Below are positions 27,864-36,944 of a stretch of DNA of 64,000 bases, in pieces; positions within the stretch are counted from its first letter, which is position 1; each line of letters starts with the position of its first letter. Below the pieces are notes generated by a model. The model was not told the DNA's origin, made no database searches, and was given only the letters and a program-made list of their open reading frames with translations. This stretch comes from Mycoplana azooxidifex (GTDB taxonomy: Bacteria; Pseudomonadota; Alphaproteobacteria; Rhizobiales; Rhizobiaceae), in contig NZ_JACIEE010000014.1 in the NCBI RefSeq assembly GCF_014196765.1, positions 62,001-126,000 of the forward strand, written 5' to 3'. The translations under genes were made by a program, and so were the position numbers.

Positions 27864-28927
27864 CGGCTGGCCGGGGCAGGCCTTTGATCCGACGCACGTC
27901 GCCCGTCCGCTGCCGCCACAGCAATAATGTGCTGAACGCGACGGCTACCATTCTCGGAATCCGGGCGCCGCTCATGGGACCGCGAGCTTGCGGCAACGTA
28001 ACTCGCCTCCGGCCCCGCCTTCCGAAAGCGCCCGTATTGGCGAGGCGAGCAGCCCATGACGCGTTTGAAGGCCGTGCTGAATGCACTTTCCGATTCATAG
28101 CCGAGCGAAGCGGCGACCGTCGCGACGGGATCGCTTGAATTCTCCAGCCTGTCGCAGGCAAGCAGCATCCGCCATCGCGCCACGTACTGCATCGGCGGCT
28201 CGCCGACACGCTCCTTGAACCTGAGCGCGAAAGTCGAGCGCGACATGCCGGCAATCTCACCAAGCTCTTGAAGGGTCCATTGATAAGCGGGCTCGGCATG
28301 AATTGCCTTGATCGCGGCGCCAAGCTGCTTATCCCCCAGAGAGAAGAACCAGCCGACGCGGTCGCCGCCGCCCGTATCCAGGTGCACACGTAGTGCCTGC
28401 ACGAGCATCATATGGGCCAAATGCTGCGCGACAAGGGCATTGCCAGGCTGCTCTTCACGCAGTTCCTTCATCATTTGTTCGACAGACCAACGCAGGGCTG
28501 CCTGCTCCGGTTGCTCGTGAATGTGCACGATCGGCGGAAGCAGGCCCAGCAGCATATCGGCGTGATTACCCTTCACGCCGAAGCGGCTGCCCACAAGAAA
28601 CAATCCCCCGCCGCCGTTAAGCGTGACGACGCCGCCCCTTCGCGCGGCCGGGAATATCTCCCCTGCCCCAACGGCGGGCCCATCGATGCTGCTGCCAAGC
28701 CGGAATGGGCAACCGGTCGGCAGCACGAAAGAATCCCCCGCCACAAGGCGCACCGGGTCGGCAATACCGTCCACGGTGAGCCAGCAGTCACCCGACACGA
28801 CCGCATAACATTTGATGAGCTTGTGCTGGTCGCCGAACTGGACAGCCCAGTCGCCGCCGGCGTCGAAGCCGGATGAGACGTAGGCATGTGGCTTGAGCAG
28901 AGAAAGGACGTCTGAAAGTGGATCCAT
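27860..28927 (-). CDS. AraC family regulator with N-terminal cupin domain
   Basis: 355 aa from ATG 28927 (MDPLSDVLSLLKPHAYVSSG). The N-terminal half is a cupin/AraC-binding domain, and two HTH motifs occupy about residues 200-300 (LQELGEIAGMSRSTFALRFKE; ATVAASLGYESESAFSTAFKRV). It is closely related to the AraC protein at 32882. It is divergent to the NmrA-like gene at 29099 and convergent with the hydroxylase operon; the divergent redox gene is the more likely target. Confidence 0.9.
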   Translation of the reverse strand: MDPLSDVLSLLKPHAYVSSGFDAGGDWAVQFGDQHKLIKCYAVVSGDCWLTVDGIADPVRLVAGDSFVLPTGCPFRLGSSIDGPAVGAGEIFPAARRGGVVTLNGGGGLFLVGSRFGVKGNHADMLLGLLPPIVHIHEQPEQAALRWSVEQMMKELREEQPGNALVAQHLAHMMLVQALRVHLDTGGGDRVGWFFSLGDKQLGAAIKAIHAEPAYQWTLQELGEIAGMSRSTFALRFKERVGEPPMQYVARWRMLLACDRLENSSDPVATVAASLGYESESAFSTAFKRVMGCSPRQYGRFRKAGPEASYVAASSRSHERRPDSENGSRRVQHIIAVAAADGRRASDQRPAPASR

Positions 28928-29098
28928 GGGCCGTCTCGGACGATTGCAAAGATAATGAGGCTTATGAAGCATAGACCGTCCTAAGGCAACGGCATAATTT
29001 CGAGGCCGAACATAAATGCTAGCGACGGCACATTTGCTTGGTCAGCCCGGTGCGGGACGCGCCGGCCGAACTTGCACCTTCAAACACTGGAGTAAAAC

Positions 29099-29983
29099 AT
29101 GATTGTTATAACTGCCCCCACTGGCGATATTGGCCGTCAAGTCGTTCAACATCTTCTCATGTCGAGCGCGCCAATCCGAGTGATTGTGCGCGATCCATCA
29201 CACTTGGCCGAAGATGTGCGAAATAGCGTCGAGGTCCTCAAAGGCTCTCACGGGGATCCTGGCGTCGTCAATCAAGCGTTCAGCGGCGCCGACGCGGTAT
29301 TCTGGCTCGTGCCTCCCGACCCGAAGGCCGTTTCGGTCAAGGCGGCCTACGTCGATTTCACCCGTCCCGCGGCAGCGATTCTGAAGGAGCAAGATATCAA
29401 GCGCGTGGTTTCGATCACGGCGCTCGGGCGCGGTTCACCCGTCGCCGACAAGGCGGGCTTTGTCACCGGCTCGCTGGCGATGGACGACTTGATCGCCAGT
29501 ACGGGGGTCCCATTCCGTGCCCTGGCCATGCCATCCTTCATGGACAATATCGTCCGCCAGGCAATTGCGATCAGAAATCAGGGTAAGTTCTTCCTGCCGA
29601 TCGCCGGCGATCTCAAGCTTCCCAGCGTTGCGACACGCGACATCGCAACGGTCGCGGCCCGCTGGCTGCTTGATGACAGTTGGACGGGCCAGAGCGAGGT
29701 GCCGGTCCTCGGGCCTGAGGACATTTCGTTCAACGACATGGCCGGGATCATATCCGATGTGCTCGGCAAGGTGGTGACCTACCAGCAGATCAGCTTCGAG
29801 GCCTATAAGGCTCGCTTCGTGCAGTTCGGCATGTCAGAGGCCATGGCACAGGGCATGACGGACATGGCCCGGGCGAAGGGTCAGGGTCTCGACCTGGCAG
29901 TGTCGAGGACGCCGGAAAACTCAACGCCGACAACCTTTCGCCAGTGGTGCGAGGACACGCTCAAGGTCGCCGTACTCGGCTGA
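29099..29983 (+). CDS. NmrA-like / atypical SDR NAD(P)-binding protein
   Basis: 294 aa beginning MIVITAPTGDIGRQVVQHLL, a Rossmann glycine motif near the N-terminus, and lacking the classical YxxxK pair. It matches the NmrA/HSCARG-type group (quinone reductases or redox sensors that bind NADPH). It stands alone, divergent from an AraC regulator; the arrangement of regulator plus single reductase recurs several times in this region. Confidence 0.85.
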   Translation: MIVITAPTGDIGRQVVQHLLMSSAPIRVIVRDPSHLAEDVRNSVEVLKGSHGDPGVVNQAFSGADAVFWLVPPDPKAVSVKAAYVDFTRPAAAILKEQDIKRVVSITALGRGSPVADKAGFVTGSLAMDDLIASTGVPFRALAMPSFMDNIVRQAIAIRNQGKFFLPIAGDLKLPSVATRDIATVAARWLLDDSWTGQSEVPVLGPEDISFNDMAGIISDVLGKVVTYQQISFEAYKARFVQFGMSEAMAQGMTDMARAKGQGLDLAVSRTPENSTPTTFRQWCEDTLKVAVLG

Positions 29984-30023
29984 GCCGGCCTTCCGATACA
30001 CTCCAGCCGCAAGCAACTCGACC

Positions 30024-30854
30024 TCAGCCGCAGAGCTTGCCCATCTTTTCCAGATCGGCTTCGCCTGCCGGATTATAGATCATCAACTTGAGGTCCGGTC
30101 GGCCATCGATCGCAAAAGACGAGAACTCGAAGGTTATCTCGCCAACAATCGCGTGGCGGATCGTCTTCGCCCCTTCGCCGGTCGTCTGCACGTCATTTTC
30201 TGTCCACATGCGCGCGAAATCGCTGCTCTTCTCAGATATCTCGGCCACGATTTCTGCAGCACGGCTGTCCTCGCCAGCGCGAGCGGTTTCCGCCCGAAAA
30301 GTTGCGACTAGAAACCGGGCCACGGACTCCCAGTCGCTCTGCGCGGCACGCGCTGCCGGGTCGAGAAACATCCGCCGCAAGATGTTCCGCTCGCCCGGCG
30401 GTAGCACTTCGTAGTCTGTAAGAGCGAGTTTCGCCGCGCGATTCCAGCCAACGATGTCCCAAGTCGAGGTCGCGACCGTTGCGGGGATCAAAGGCATGGC
30501 GTCGAGGAACCGCTGTAGTCGCCAAGATATGCCATCACGCGCAAAGGCAGGGGCTTTCGGTGGACGGCCAATGCTGACAAGGAACAAATGTTCCCGCTCC
30601 GCTTCGGTCATCATGAGCGCGTCGGCGAGGCTATCCAGCACACGCGGCGATGGCGCGCCACCGCGCCCTTGTTCCAGCCAAGTATACCATGTCGTACTGA
30701 TATGAGCCCGTAGAGCAACTTCCTCGCGCCGCAGGCCCGGCGTCCGGCGGCGACCTCCAAAACCAAGCGCTACGGGATCGAGCCGCTGTCGGCGGTCCTT
30801 CAAGAACGCACCGAGGCGATTTCCGTTATCGATGGCATCCAGCCTGTCAGTCAT
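30024..30854 (-). CDS. XRE-type regulator with MmyB-like ligand-binding domain
   Basis: 276 aa. The N-terminal HTH carries the family hallmark RRTPGLRREEVALRA followed by TTWYTWLEQGRG (residues about 36-65), and the rest is the PAS-like MmyB ligand domain with NILRRMFLDP. Such regulators sense fatty acids or other lipophilic ligands. It is divergent to the epimerase-like SDR at 30932, about 77 bp away. Confidence 0.9.
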   Translation of the reverse strand: MTDRLDAIDNGNRLGAFLKDRRQRLDPVALGFGGRRRTPGLRREEVALRAHISTTWYTWLEQGRGGAPSPRVLDSLADALMMTEAEREHLFLVSIGRPPKAPAFARDGISWRLQRFLDAMPLIPATVATSTWDIVGWNRAAKLALTDYEVLPPGERNILRRMFLDPAARAAQSDWESVARFLVATFRAETARAGEDSRAAEIVAEISEKSSDFARMWTENDVQTTGEGAKTIRHAIVGEITFEFSSFAIDGRPDLKLMIYNPAGEADLEKMGKLCG

Positions 30855-30931
30855 TATACCACTATAACGTCACGTATTTAACAGGATAACTTTGCCCGAT
30901 ATTCTTCTCATGAACAAGAAGGAATTTGGCC

Positions 30932-31846
30932 ATGAAAATGTTTATTACCGGCGCAACAGGATTTGTCGGCTCTGCCGTAGTGAGGGAACTCCTCGCGCAG
31001 GGGTACCAGGTTCTGGGGCTTGCCCGTTCCGACCGCAGTGCGGATGCACTCGCAAAGATGGGCGCGGAGGTCCTCCGCGGTGATCTCGAAATGCCTGAAA
31101 CGCTTCGGCAGGGTGCCCGGACGTCAGATGGGATTATTCATACAGGCTTCGTGCACGACTTCTCGCGTTTCGCCGAAGCGTGCGCGATCGACCGAACGGC
31201 GATCGAGACGCTCGGGGCAGCTATCGAGAGCACGCAAAAGCCATTTATCGTCACGGCGGGCGTCGCCTTCCTGGATGCAGCGGGGCCTCTCACCGTCGAG
31301 GCCGATCCGGCCTTCCCGCCGTCGGGCACTTATCCCCGGGCGTCTGAGGCGGCGGCCAAGGCGCTTTCCGATCGCGGCATCCCGACGAGCATCATGCGCC
31401 TGCCTCCATCCGTGCATGGCAAGGGTGATCATGGCTTTGTCCCAATGCTGATCGATATCGCACGACGGACGGGCCGATCGGCCTATATCGGAGATGGACA
31501 CAACGCCTGGCCGGCGGTGCATGTGGACGATGCCGCCCGCGCCTTTCGGCTTGCTGTCGAAGGCGGCGCGAGCGCCGAGACATATCATGCCGTGGCCGAA
31601 CAGGGCATTCCGTTCCGGGAGATCGCGGAAGCGATTGCCGGAGGTCTCGGTATTCCGTGCGTGTCGCTATCCGTGGAGGAAGCCCAGGAGCATTTCGGCT
31701 GGTTCTTCGGCTTCGCCTCCATTGGCCAGCCAGCCTCAAGCGATTGGACACGAGCCCGCCTCAACTGGAACCCCACAGGCCCCGGACTTTTGGCCGACAT
31801 CATTGATGCAAGCTACTTTGATGCCAGCGCTGGGCAGAGCACATAG
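30932..31846 (+). CDS. NAD-dependent epimerase/dehydratase-type SDR
   Basis: 304 aa from ATG 30932 (MKMFITGATGFVGSAVVREL) with AGAAGGA upstream; a TTG at 30926 is in frame. It is an extended SDR with the GxxGxxG motif, a DLE acidic stretch after beta-3 and YPRAS where the catalytic YxxxK usually lies (here YPRASEAAAK). Reaction unknown. Its 3' end overlaps that of the convergent quinone-reductase-like gene by 34 bp. Confidence 0.85.
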   Translation: MKMFITGATGFVGSAVVRELLAQGYQVLGLARSDRSADALAKMGAEVLRGDLEMPETLRQGARTSDGIIHTGFVHDFSRFAEACAIDRTAIETLGAAIESTQKPFIVTAGVAFLDAAGPLTVEADPAFPPSGTYPRASEAAAKALSDRGIPTSIMRLPPSVHGKGDHGFVPMLIDIARRTGRSAYIGDGHNAWPAVHVDDAARAFRLAVEGGASAETYHAVAEQGIPFREIAEAIAGGLGIPCVSLSVEEAQEHFGWFFGFASIGQPASSDWTRARLNWNPTGPGLLADIIDASYFDASAGQST

Positions 31847-32769
31847 CGAACATCAGATGAGCCCGCCCAAGCTTCGCCTACGGCGGTTAGCGGCAGCGTA
31901 GTGACCGGCGCGTCGAATCCGGCCTTGTTCGTCTCCATCAGAAGCTCGCGCGCGCCGGCCAACAATTCCCGGATGGCGACGCTGCCGATGCCGCTGCCCA
32001 TCAATTCGATCCCCGAACTGCGCAAAGCATCGCCACGGAGCGAAATCTCATCGCCCGCCACTGTGCCGAGTTGCACGTAGCGCACACGCGGCTCGCCGTT
32101 TCGTGCCCCCCGGTTCTTCGTTGCGGCGCCAATGACCCTTGCGGCGGGCTCGCCCCATAGGAAATCAAGCACGAGATCGACCCCGCGGTCGAATTCCGCG
32201 CGCAAGGCCTCGTCGGCGCCGCCGTCGAGAGCGATGCGCGACTCGACATCGAGCCGGTCCAGCGTCGTCTTGTTGCGACCAACTGCGATAACCCTGTGCC
32301 CGCCGAAGTGCCGCGCGATCTGCACGGCCATCCCCCCAGCAGCACCCGTCGCGCCATTGACGAGAACGGTGGCGCCCGGCTGAAGCGGCGCCCTCCGCGT
32401 CAGGGCGACCCAGGACGCCAAGCCACCGGTCGCAACCGCGGCAGCGCGCACGTCCGATATTTTATCGGGTATGGCAACGATCATTTCATCCGATACCAGC
32501 GCCAGTTCGCCCATCGAGCCGAAGGGGGCTTTGGGGAACAGGAAATATACTCGTCGGCCCTCCGGGTCGGTGCCAACACCGTCCACGCCTGGTACGAAAC
32601 CCGCTTGGGCGCCGCTTGTGTAATGCCTGCCTGAAGCCAGGGCCTTGACGATTGGGCTCAAAGGCGCAGCGTGAACCCGCACGATCGTTTCTCCTTCCCC
32701 CGCGACGGGGTCCCGGAAATCGCCATAGGCTGGCGCCTTTCCGAAATCTGTGACGACTGCTGCTTTCAT
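31813..32769 (-). CDS. Medium-chain dehydrogenase, zinc-free quinone oxidoreductase type
   Basis: 318 aa, starting MKAAVVTDFGKAPAYGDF. The cofactor motif is VLVNGATGAAGGMAVQIARHFG. There are no zinc-binding cysteine clusters, which points to the NADPH:quinone oxidoreductase/enoyl reductase branch. It lies divergent from the AraC regulator at 32882, which probably controls it. Confidence 0.88.
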   Translation of the reverse strand: MKAAVVTDFGKAPAYGDFRDPVAGEGETIVRVHAAPLSPIVKALASGRHYTSGAQAGFVPGVDGVGTDPEGRRVYFLFPKAPFGSMGELALVSDEMIVAIPDKISDVRAAAVATGGLASWVALTRRAPLQPGATVLVNGATGAAGGMAVQIARHFGGHRVIAVGRNKTTLDRLDVESRIALDGGADEALRAEFDRGVDLVLDFLWGEPAARVIGAATKNRGARNGEPRVRYVQLGTVAGDEISLRGDALRSSGIELMGSGIGSVAIRELLAGARELLMETNKAGFDAPVTTLPLTAVGEAWAGSSDVRYVLCPALASK

Positions 32770-32881
32770 CTTTTTTCTCCTTATCGGCCGATGACCGGTC
32801 GGTTCGGAGATGCAAATAGCCCGGATCCGCGGTACGTTCTCTAGCTGGTGATATCATTTTTCTTCGCGATCGTACCGTTCC

Positions 32882-33832
32882 ATGGATCCACTTTCCGAAA
32901 TTCTCTCGCTCCTGAAGCCGCGCAGCTACATCACCGCCGGGTTCGACGCCGGCGGCGACTGGTCGCTGCGGCTGGACGATCTTGCCGGCCGCATCAAATG
33001 CTACGCGGTGATGCGCGGCAGTTGCTGGCTGGCGCTTGAGGACGCGGGAGAGCCGGTCCAGATCGTCACCGGCGACTGTTTCGTGCTTCCGAGCGGACGC
33101 CCGGTGCGGATTTCCAGCGACCCAGCGCTGGCGCCGACGCTCGCAAGCGAAGCCCTTGCGCCGGACCGAGACGGAGAGACTGTCATCTACAACGGCGGCG
33201 GAGACGTGCTGCTGACCGGAAGCCGGTTCGAAGTTAGCGGTCGGCATGCCGACGTGCTGCTCCGAACGCTGCCGCCCGTCGTGCACCTGAAGGCTGCCGC
33301 GGACCAGGCGACGCTCCGTTGGTCGATCGAGTTGATGATGCAGGAACTGCGGGAAGCGCAGCCGGGCGCGTCTCTCGTAGCGCAGCATCTTGCACATATA
33401 ATGCTGACGCAGACGCTCCGCCTTTATCTGACGCAGCAGTCCGGCACGGAAATCGGATTATTCGCCGGCTTGGCCGACCCGAACGTCGGCTCCGCCATCG
33501 GCGCGATTCACGCCGATCCGAGCCGCGGCTGGACGCTCGAAGAACTTGCCGTGCATGTCGGCATGTCACGAACCGTCTTTGCGCGACGTTTCCGCGAGAA
33601 AACGGGAGAGACGCCGGTCGCTTATCTCACACGCTGGCGGATGATGCTGGCCGCCGAGCGGCTTGCTAGCGGAAGTGAGACGCTGGCGCATATCGCGCGC
33701 GCTGTTGGCTACGAATCAGAGAACGCATTCAACACCGCTTTTACCCGTGTCATGGGGTTGTCGCCGCGCCGCTATTCCAAAGCCGTGGATGCTCGCTCCC
33801 TAGTCGAGCAGCGACCGGTTGGGCACCCCTGA
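32882..33832 (+). CDS. AraC family regulator with N-terminal cupin domain
   Basis: 316 aa, starting MDPLSEILSLLKPRSYITAG, with the same architecture as the AraC protein at 27860-28927: cupin sensor domain, then two HTH motifs (LEELAVHVGMSRTVFARRFRE; IARAVGYESENAFNTAFTRV). The start region matches its paralogue almost residue for residue over the first 12 positions. The divergent quinone-reductase-like gene is its probable target. Confidence 0.9.
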   Translation: MDPLSEILSLLKPRSYITAGFDAGGDWSLRLDDLAGRIKCYAVMRGSCWLALEDAGEPVQIVTGDCFVLPSGRPVRISSDPALAPTLASEALAPDRDGETVIYNGGGDVLLTGSRFEVSGRHADVLLRTLPPVVHLKAAADQATLRWSIELMMQELREAQPGASLVAQHLAHIMLTQTLRLYLTQQSGTEIGLFAGLADPNVGSAIGAIHADPSRGWTLEELAVHVGMSRTVFARRFREKTGETPVAYLTRWRMMLAAERLASGSETLAHIARAVGYESENAFNTAFTRVMGLSPRRYSKAVDARSLVEQRPVGHP

Positions 33833-33914
33833 GCTCCTGCGCGACGGATACCGTCCGCGAAGATCGCATTGTAAGGAAAGCTCGCGAGAGCAACTGCTTC
33901 GCGAATTCGAAAGC

Positions 33915-35006
33915 TCAATGGCCTATACGAGCACGAGCTGTCGCCTGTGCCGCTCGGATCAGTCCCTGATATTGGGCGTCTTTGCCAGGATACCATGGCA
34001 TCCGTCCGATATCGGCGAAGCCCGGGATCGTCTCCATATGCTGCACCATGCGCCGGCGCATCGCCTCGTCCGGCAAGGGCCCGTACATGGCCTGGACATT
34101 GTCCTCGGCATGCTCCGGATTCGAGGTGCCACACAGCACCGTTGTGACTGCCGGATGCGCCATGACCCATTTGAGGAAGAACTGCGCCCAGGTCGCCGCT
34201 TCGAATTCCCGGGCGAAGTCCGGCAGCGAGCGACCTTCCACCACCTTCATTAGGCGCGCCTTTTCGAGCGGAAGGTTGATGAGGACTCCAATCCCGCGGG
34301 CTGCCGCCGCCGGAAGCAGGCGCCGCTCGGCGCTGCGGTCGAATATTGAGTAGTTCGTCTGGATGAAATCGACACCGCCACGCTCGACGAGTTCGGCGAG
34401 CTGATCTTGCGCGCCTGCTTCATGGTGGGTCACGCCGACATGGCGAATGCGACCTTCCTTCTTCCAGGCCTGCATCAACGGGATGACGACCGGCGCGTTG
34501 ACGATGCTATGGCACTGCATGAGGTCGATGGTGTCGCGCCAGATGCGCAGCCTCGACTGCTCGAAGCTTGCCACTGCATGGCTTTCATCGCCGAGATATT
34601 TGCCGGTCGACCAGATTTTGTTGGCGACGAAAATCTCGGATGCCTCCGGCGTGCCCGCAAGGAACGCGCCAACGGAGACTTCCGCCGATCCGTAGAGGGG
34701 CGACGTGTCGATGACTCGGCCACCGCCCGCGACATAGCGCCGAAAGACCTCGCCGAGATTCCTGCGATCGTCGCCCGGGCGGGTGTCAAAGGTTAGGAAC
34801 GTGCCGAGACCGAGTGTGGTGAGCGTCTGCTCCGTTCTCGGAATCGTTCGCGTTCGTGCATGTGTCATGGAGGCCGTCGCTGGCCCTCCTGCTTGGGCTT
34901 GGGCTTCAGCAGAAAAGAAAGGCGTTGTAGCCGCTATGGTGGCTCCCGTGCCTAGAGCACCGATAAAGGCACGTCGGCTGAAACCAGAATCCTGCTGTTC
35001 GCTCAT
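33915..35006 (-). CDS. Tat-exported aldo/keto reductase
   Basis: 363 aa from ATG 35006 with AGAGGAG upstream; the longer open frame to 35213 lacks support. The N-terminus is a twin-arginine signal (FSRRAFIGALGTGATIAA, cleavage near AQAQA). The AKR tetrad is complete: Asp and Tyr in RVIDTSPLYGSAE, Lys in VANKIWS, His in LMQCHSI. AKRs normally use cytosolic NADPH, so an exported, folded enzyme with prebound cofactor is notable. It is followed by another exported-enzyme pair on the same strand upstream. Confidence 0.87.
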   Translation of the reverse strand: MSEQQDSGFSRRAFIGALGTGATIAATTPFFSAEAQAQAGGPATASMTHARTRTIPRTEQTLTTLGLGTFLTFDTRPGDDRRNLGEVFRRYVAGGGRVIDTSPLYGSAEVSVGAFLAGTPEASEIFVANKIWSTGKYLGDESHAVASFEQSRLRIWRDTIDLMQCHSIVNAPVVIPLMQAWKKEGRIRHVGVTHHEAGAQDQLAELVERGGVDFIQTNYSIFDRSAERRLLPAAAARGIGVLINLPLEKARLMKVVEGRSLPDFAREFEAATWAQFFLKWVMAHPAVTTVLCGTSNPEHAEDNVQAMYGPLPDEAMRRRMVQHMETIPGFADIGRMPWYPGKDAQYQGLIRAAQATARARIGH

Positions 35007-35175
35007 TCGATAGTCTCCTCTATTAAAAGCTTGCCCCATACGCGTACCTCGGCGTGCCTCTGGCTGGGCGATCGAACCTCCTGGAAAAGATGCTCGATGC
35101 GGATCGGCAGTTCTCGAAGCCGCCGCTGTCAGGAGCCGGTGACGAGTGCGATCTGGTAGGCTGAAATACCCAGGC

Positions 35176-35760
35176 TCAGACCACGAAGTCGAAGCGTGCG
35201 AACTGACCGTCACCCGCAGGGCTGATCGTCACGAGCAGCGTTTCATCAAATATTCGATCGCGCGCATTGCTTGGCTCGCCTGGAAAGAAGAGCTGCGTCG
35301 TGAGAAGATCTCCGCCCGGACGTTGAACCCTGAAATGGAAGTGTCGCGTGCGCCCCGGATACAGCGCCGGCACGACGGTGTTGAACCACCAGCGTCCCTG
35401 CTGGTCGGCGAACTGATGTCCCCGCAAGCGGAAGCCTTGACGATCATACTCGCCGTTTTCGTCGGCTTGCCAGATTTCAACGAGGCTACGCGGCACAGGG
35501 CGGCAGCGATCATCCAGGACGTAGCCGGCGATGGTGATGCGCTCGCCGCGCGGCGCCTCAAGATAAAGATCCCGCTTCGATGGTGAGTTCGGCTTGAAGA
35601 ACGGACCGGCCTCACGGGCAAGCGTGGGTTCATCTTCGTCGGCGCAGGCGCGCGTCAGCGGCAGCGACGGCGCCTGCTGCCCGAAAGCGATCGCGCCAGT
35701 CAGCGGCACGAGCGGCATGGCAAGAAAACTCGAAAGGAGCGTGCGCCTCGATGTCGTCAT
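35176..35760 (-). CDS. Exported intradiol ring-cleavage dioxygenase
   Basis: 194 aa from ATG 35760 (MTTSRRTLLSSFLAMPL), with a cleavable leader. The non-haem Fe(III) ligands are visible: Tyr in EYDRQGFRLRG, Tyr in ALYPGRTRHFHFRV and the two His of the same HFH segment. The family opens catechol or protocatechuate rings between the hydroxyls. The catechol-dioxygenase N-terminal dimerisation domain is absent; the protein resembles the short secreted protocatechuate-3,4-dioxygenase-like group. It lies 25 bp downstream of the hydrolase gene, so the two are probably cotranscribed. Confidence 0.85.
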   Translation of the reverse strand: MTTSRRTLLSSFLAMPLVPLTGAIAFGQQAPSLPLTRACADEDEPTLAREAGPFFKPNSPSKRDLYLEAPRGERITIAGYVLDDRCRPVPRSLVEIWQADENGEYDRQGFRLRGHQFADQQGRWWFNTVVPALYPGRTRHFHFRVQRPGGDLLTTQLFFPGEPSNARDRIFDETLLVTISPAGDGQFARFDFVV

Positions 35761-35785
35761 TGCGGAGCCTCCATCACACACCGGA

Positions 35786-36772
35786 TTAGAACTGCCAGTT
35801 GGCCGGCACCCAGGAATAGCCTGCGTCCGTCTTGAGCATCCGACCAAGGCCCGGGAACGGATAGTGGAAGCCGAGTACGAGGAGCCGGTCTGTCGCCGCC
35901 ATGTCGAAGATGCGGCGTCGGGAGGCGAGAGCGGTATCCTTGTCGCGGTCTGGCCCGGGCAGCCATGGCCGGTCGACATTGACGATCGGATGGTAGGCGA
36001 GATCCGCCGTCAACAGCAATTGATCGTTCCCGGATTGAACGAGGAAGTTTGCCATGCCGGGGGTGTGGCCGAGCGCCGGAAGCGTGGTCAGACCGGGGAC
36101 GATCTCCGTGCCGGCCTCATACAACTCGATCCCGTTCGCGACGGGCTCAACACTCCGCTTGATGGCCGCAGCGAAATTGCGGCGGAATTCCTCGGGCACT
36201 GGCATATAGGAAAGGTCCGGATCGTTGCGGACGAAGAAGTCCCAATCGGCACGAGGCGCAAAGACGGTCGCCCGCGGAAATGCCTTACCGCCGTCGGCGG
36301 TCCGAAGGTTGCCGACATGGTCCGGGTGCGTGTGCGAGACAACCACAACGTCGATGTCCTCGGGCAGCAAGCCGATGGCGGCCAGGTTCTCGAAAACGCG
36401 ACCGCCTTGAGGACCCATGGTCTGCCCGGCTCCGGCTTCGAGGAGGATCCGTCTGCCATTCGTTTCGATAAGAAGCGTGTTGAGATTGAGCGTCAGTCGG
36501 TCGGTCGGCAGGAAGGCGTGCCTCAGAACCTCCTGCAGTTCTACCTCCGGCGCATCGCTGGCGTAGACCCGCGGGGGACCGCCGATCAGCCCGTCGCTCA
36601 ACACGGTCGCTGTGATGTTGCCGACGCGAAAGCGGTAATGGCCGGCATTTCCAGCCTGGGCCGTGGCGGAAGCGGTTTGCGCAAAGGCCATGCCGGTCGG
36701 CAGGATCAGCCCCGTGACGGCCGATGCGGCTGTCAGCATGATCTTCCGACGATTCAGTCTGATTTCACCCAT
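35786..36772 (-). CDS. Exported MBL-fold metallohydrolase
   Basis: 328 aa from ATG 36772 (MGEIRLNRRKIMLTAASAV); ATG 36790 is an alternative. A Tat-like leader (NRRKIML then a hydrophobic run and AFAQT) precedes a metallo-beta-lactamase fold with VVVSHTHPDHVGNL binding the zinc pair and LPALGHTPGMA as the third ligand. Members hydrolyse lactones, thioesters or phosphoesters. Beside an exported ring-cleaving dioxygenase a lactonase role is attractive but inferred. A LysR gene starts 172 bp away on the other strand. Confidence 0.87.
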   Translation of the reverse strand: MGEIRLNRRKIMLTAASAVTGLILPTGMAFAQTASATAQAGNAGHYRFRVGNITATVLSDGLIGGPPRVYASDAPEVELQEVLRHAFLPTDRLTLNLNTLLIETNGRRILLEAGAGQTMGPQGGRVFENLAAIGLLPEDIDVVVVSHTHPDHVGNLRTADGGKAFPRATVFAPRADWDFFVRNDPDLSYMPVPEEFRRNFAAAIKRSVEPVANGIELYEAGTEIVPGLTTLPALGHTPGMANFLVQSGNDQLLLTADLAYHPIVNVDRPWLPGPDRDKDTALASRRRIFDMAATDRLLVLGFHYPFPGLGRMLKTDAGYSWVPANWQF

Positions 36773-36944
36773 AGTTTTGATCCCATCCAAATACCTGATC
36801 GCAGGTTCCGTTTGATTTCAGCATCGGCGGTGGGGGGCGCGACTATCCGTGGCGCCGCCTTGCGACTGTTTTCTAAGGATGACACAGAGCCGGCGCGCGG
36901 ATAAGCTAATCAAAATGGATCAGCTTATTAAGTAGGACTTTGCA

